Source: Candidatus Heimdallarchaeota archaeon (GTDB lineage: Archaea; Asgardarchaeota; Heimdallarchaeia; Heimdallarchaeales; Kariarchaeaceae). From it: 64,000 bases of DNA. The number at the start of each line of letters is the position of its first letter. Position 1 is the first letter of the stretch. The notes under the pieces are model-generated. The model worked only from the letters and a program-made list of their open reading frames with translations, did no database searches and was not told the DNA's origin. The position numbers and the translations under genes were made by a program. The stretch is from assembly GCA_026702845.1 (NCBI GenBank), contig JADCLS010000012.1:62001-126000 (forward strand), in the 5' to 3' direction. Of the stretch, positions 62,888-64,000 are shown piece after piece.

Positions 62888-63913
62888 ATGACAAGTGTTG
62901 ATGATTTACTAGAAAAAACACCGATGGGAATGTACCTACAGGATAAACATCCCATCAGAGATGGAATTAGATATGCTCAACTGGCTGAGAAGATGGGATT
63001 TGATCAGATTTGGCAGGCAGAATCTCGTTTAGCAAGAGAATCAACCATACCACTTGCAGCCATAGCAACTGTGACTGATAAAATCAAACTTGGAACTGGT
63101 GTGGCATCAATGTGGACAAGAAATGTGGCCTTAATGGGTGCTACATTCAACACTCTGAACGAATTAGCACCTGGAAGAGTACTCGCTGGACTCGGTGCCT
63201 GGTGGGAACCTTTGGCCTCAAAGGTCGGTGTTAAACGTGTAAAGCCACTGAAAGCAATGCGTGAAATCGTGCTCAACCTGCAAAAATTACTAGCTATGGA
63301 AAATGTGACATTCGATGGTGAATTTGTTCAATTTGATGGAATAGAGCTTGATATCGTACATGGTGAGAGAAAGCCATTGCCTGTACCAGTATATATTGGA
63401 GCTACTGGACCCAAGATGCTGGAATTATCTGGAGAGATTGCCGATGGAGTGCTACTCAATTATCTTGTTTCACCACATTACAATAAAAATGCCATGAAAT
63501 TATTACAAAATGGTCTAGACAAATCTGGAAGAAAGATGGAGGATCTAGATAGACCTCAGTTAGTGGTTGTCTCGGTGGATGAAGATGCAGATAAGGCAAT
63601 AAATCGAGCAAAAGAACTGGTTACTCAGTATCTAGGCCAGCAACCTCATATTGGAAAAGCTTCTGGAGTATCCCAAGATCTTCTGGATGAGGTGGGTAAA
63701 ATTCTCACCTGGCCTGCAACACCTGAGGACATTAAGAAAGCCATGGAAGTTGTACCAGATGATGTGGTGCAACTTGTTGCAGCTGCTGGAACAGCAGAGG
63801 ATTGTAGATCAAAGGTAGCTGAGTATATCAGAGATGGAGCTACAGCACCTATCATGTATCCTCTGGCAGATGATCCAACTGAGATGATTAAGGCTTTTGC
63901 CAAGTATGAGTAG
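62888..63913 (+). CDS. LLM-class flavin/F420-dependent oxidoreductase (Mer-like)
   Basis: 341 residues, a luciferase-like TIM barrel. KIKLGTGVASMWTRN and YAQLAEKMGFDQIWQAE are typical, and APGRVLAGLGAWWEPL plus PVYIGATGPKMLELSGEIADG place it near F420-dependent methylenetetrahydromethanopterin reductases. FMN or F420 as cofactor cannot be decided. Whether it is true Mer or a general oxidoreductase is open; Mer lacks the NIP insertions unique to other LLM groups. It starts at ATG 62888, about 30 nt after a TATA-like sequence. Confidence 0.85.
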   Translation: MTSVDDLLEKTPMGMYLQDKHPIRDGIRYAQLAEKMGFDQIWQAESRLARESTIPLAAIATVTDKIKLGTGVASMWTRNVALMGATFNTLNELAPGRVLAGLGAWWEPLASKVGVKRVKPLKAMREIVLNLQKLLAMENVTFDGEFVQFDGIELDIVHGERKPLPVPVYIGATGPKMLELSGEIADGVLLNYLVSPHYNKNAMKLLQNGLDKSGRKMEDLDRPQLVVVSVDEDADKAINRAKELVTQYLGQQPHIGKASGVSQDLLDEVGKILTWPATPEDIKKAMEVVPDDVVQLVAAAGTAEDCRSKVAEYIRDGATAPIMYPLADDPTEMIKAFAKYE

Positions 63914-64000
63914 AATAATTACTGAGTAAAAAGTGAATAGATAATATAGTCTACAAGTTAATAGTGCAATATGGTAAAGAATTCACAATTCCATTACATA

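Noticed and set aside
1..64000. CRISPR arrays, insertion sequences, rRNA and tRNA genes
   Set aside because: No regularly spaced repeats, transposase-like proteins, or rRNA/tRNA signatures were found by reading both strands.

Overview
The window looks like a chromosomal segment of an AT-rich archaeon. Archaeal markers are the rpl18a-pfdA-ftsY cluster, an archaeal-type D-aminoacyl-tRNA deacylase, RadA, archaeal AMP phosphorylase, and TATA boxes 24-30 nt before many start codons, which suggests leaderless mRNAs. Several proteins are unusually close to eukaryotic families: a cyclophilin nearly colinear with human CypA, a SIRT6/7-like sirtuin and a serine-racemase-like PLP enzyme. Others are of bacterial type: a class II CCA-adding enzyme, a hybrid histidine kinase and CheR. 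This mix suggests an Asgard archaeon, perhaps of the Heimdallarchaeia, but no taxonomic marker was searched, so that is inference.

Layout. 0-2.5 kb: edge-truncated LarA-like protein and AMP phosphorylase. 2.7-7.9 kb: information-processing block (rpl18a, pfdA, ftsY, dtdA, GNAT, class II cca, cyclophilin). 8-11.4 kb: an unrecognised 808-residue protein overlapping an EamA transporter gene. 11.5-15.2 kb: acidic DLF-repeat protein, RCK potassium channel, MTA/SAH deaminase-like amidohydrolase. 15.3-17.7 kb: VOC protein and a convergent Memo/radical-SAM pair. 17.8-20.5 kb: membrane proteins and an Atg22-like MFS protein. 20.6-26.5 kb: sirtuin, divergent RadA with two HhH units, zinc-binding peptide, HTH regulator, thioredoxin-like protein, hydrolase, VWA protein. 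26.6-36.6 kb: dihydrolipoamide dehydrogenase, beta-CASP nuclease with a large N-terminal extension, Ser/Thr dehydratase or racemase, CPBP protease, SDR, a 0.6 kb structured intergenic region, CheR and DUF389.

36.7-62.4 kb is the most interesting part. It holds a two-subunit xanthine dehydrogenase, a hydantoinase, XdhC, MocA, two further amidohydrolases (one SsnA-like), a MoaD-like carrier, a second three-subunit molybdenum hydroxylase, an ArgE/DapE-type M20 hydrolase and a knotted YgeW/AOTCase-like carbamoyltransferase. In family content this resembles the bacterial anaerobic purine-degradation cluster (E. coli ygeW-ygeX-ygeY-hyuA-yqeAB-ygfJK-ssnA-ygfM-xdhD), scattered over several short transcription units among transporters, a sensor kinase, an aldo/keto reductase with an operator-like palindrome, and an LLM-class flavin oxidoreductase. 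No ygfK, ygeX or carbamate kinase gene is present in the window.

Architecture. Genes are in short units on alternating strands. Of 14 convergent pairs, nine overlap, and six of these overlap by exactly 4 nt, the stop codons sharing NTAN (TTAA, CTAA, TTAG or CTAG). I saw no tRNA, rRNA, CRISPR array, transposase or integrase.
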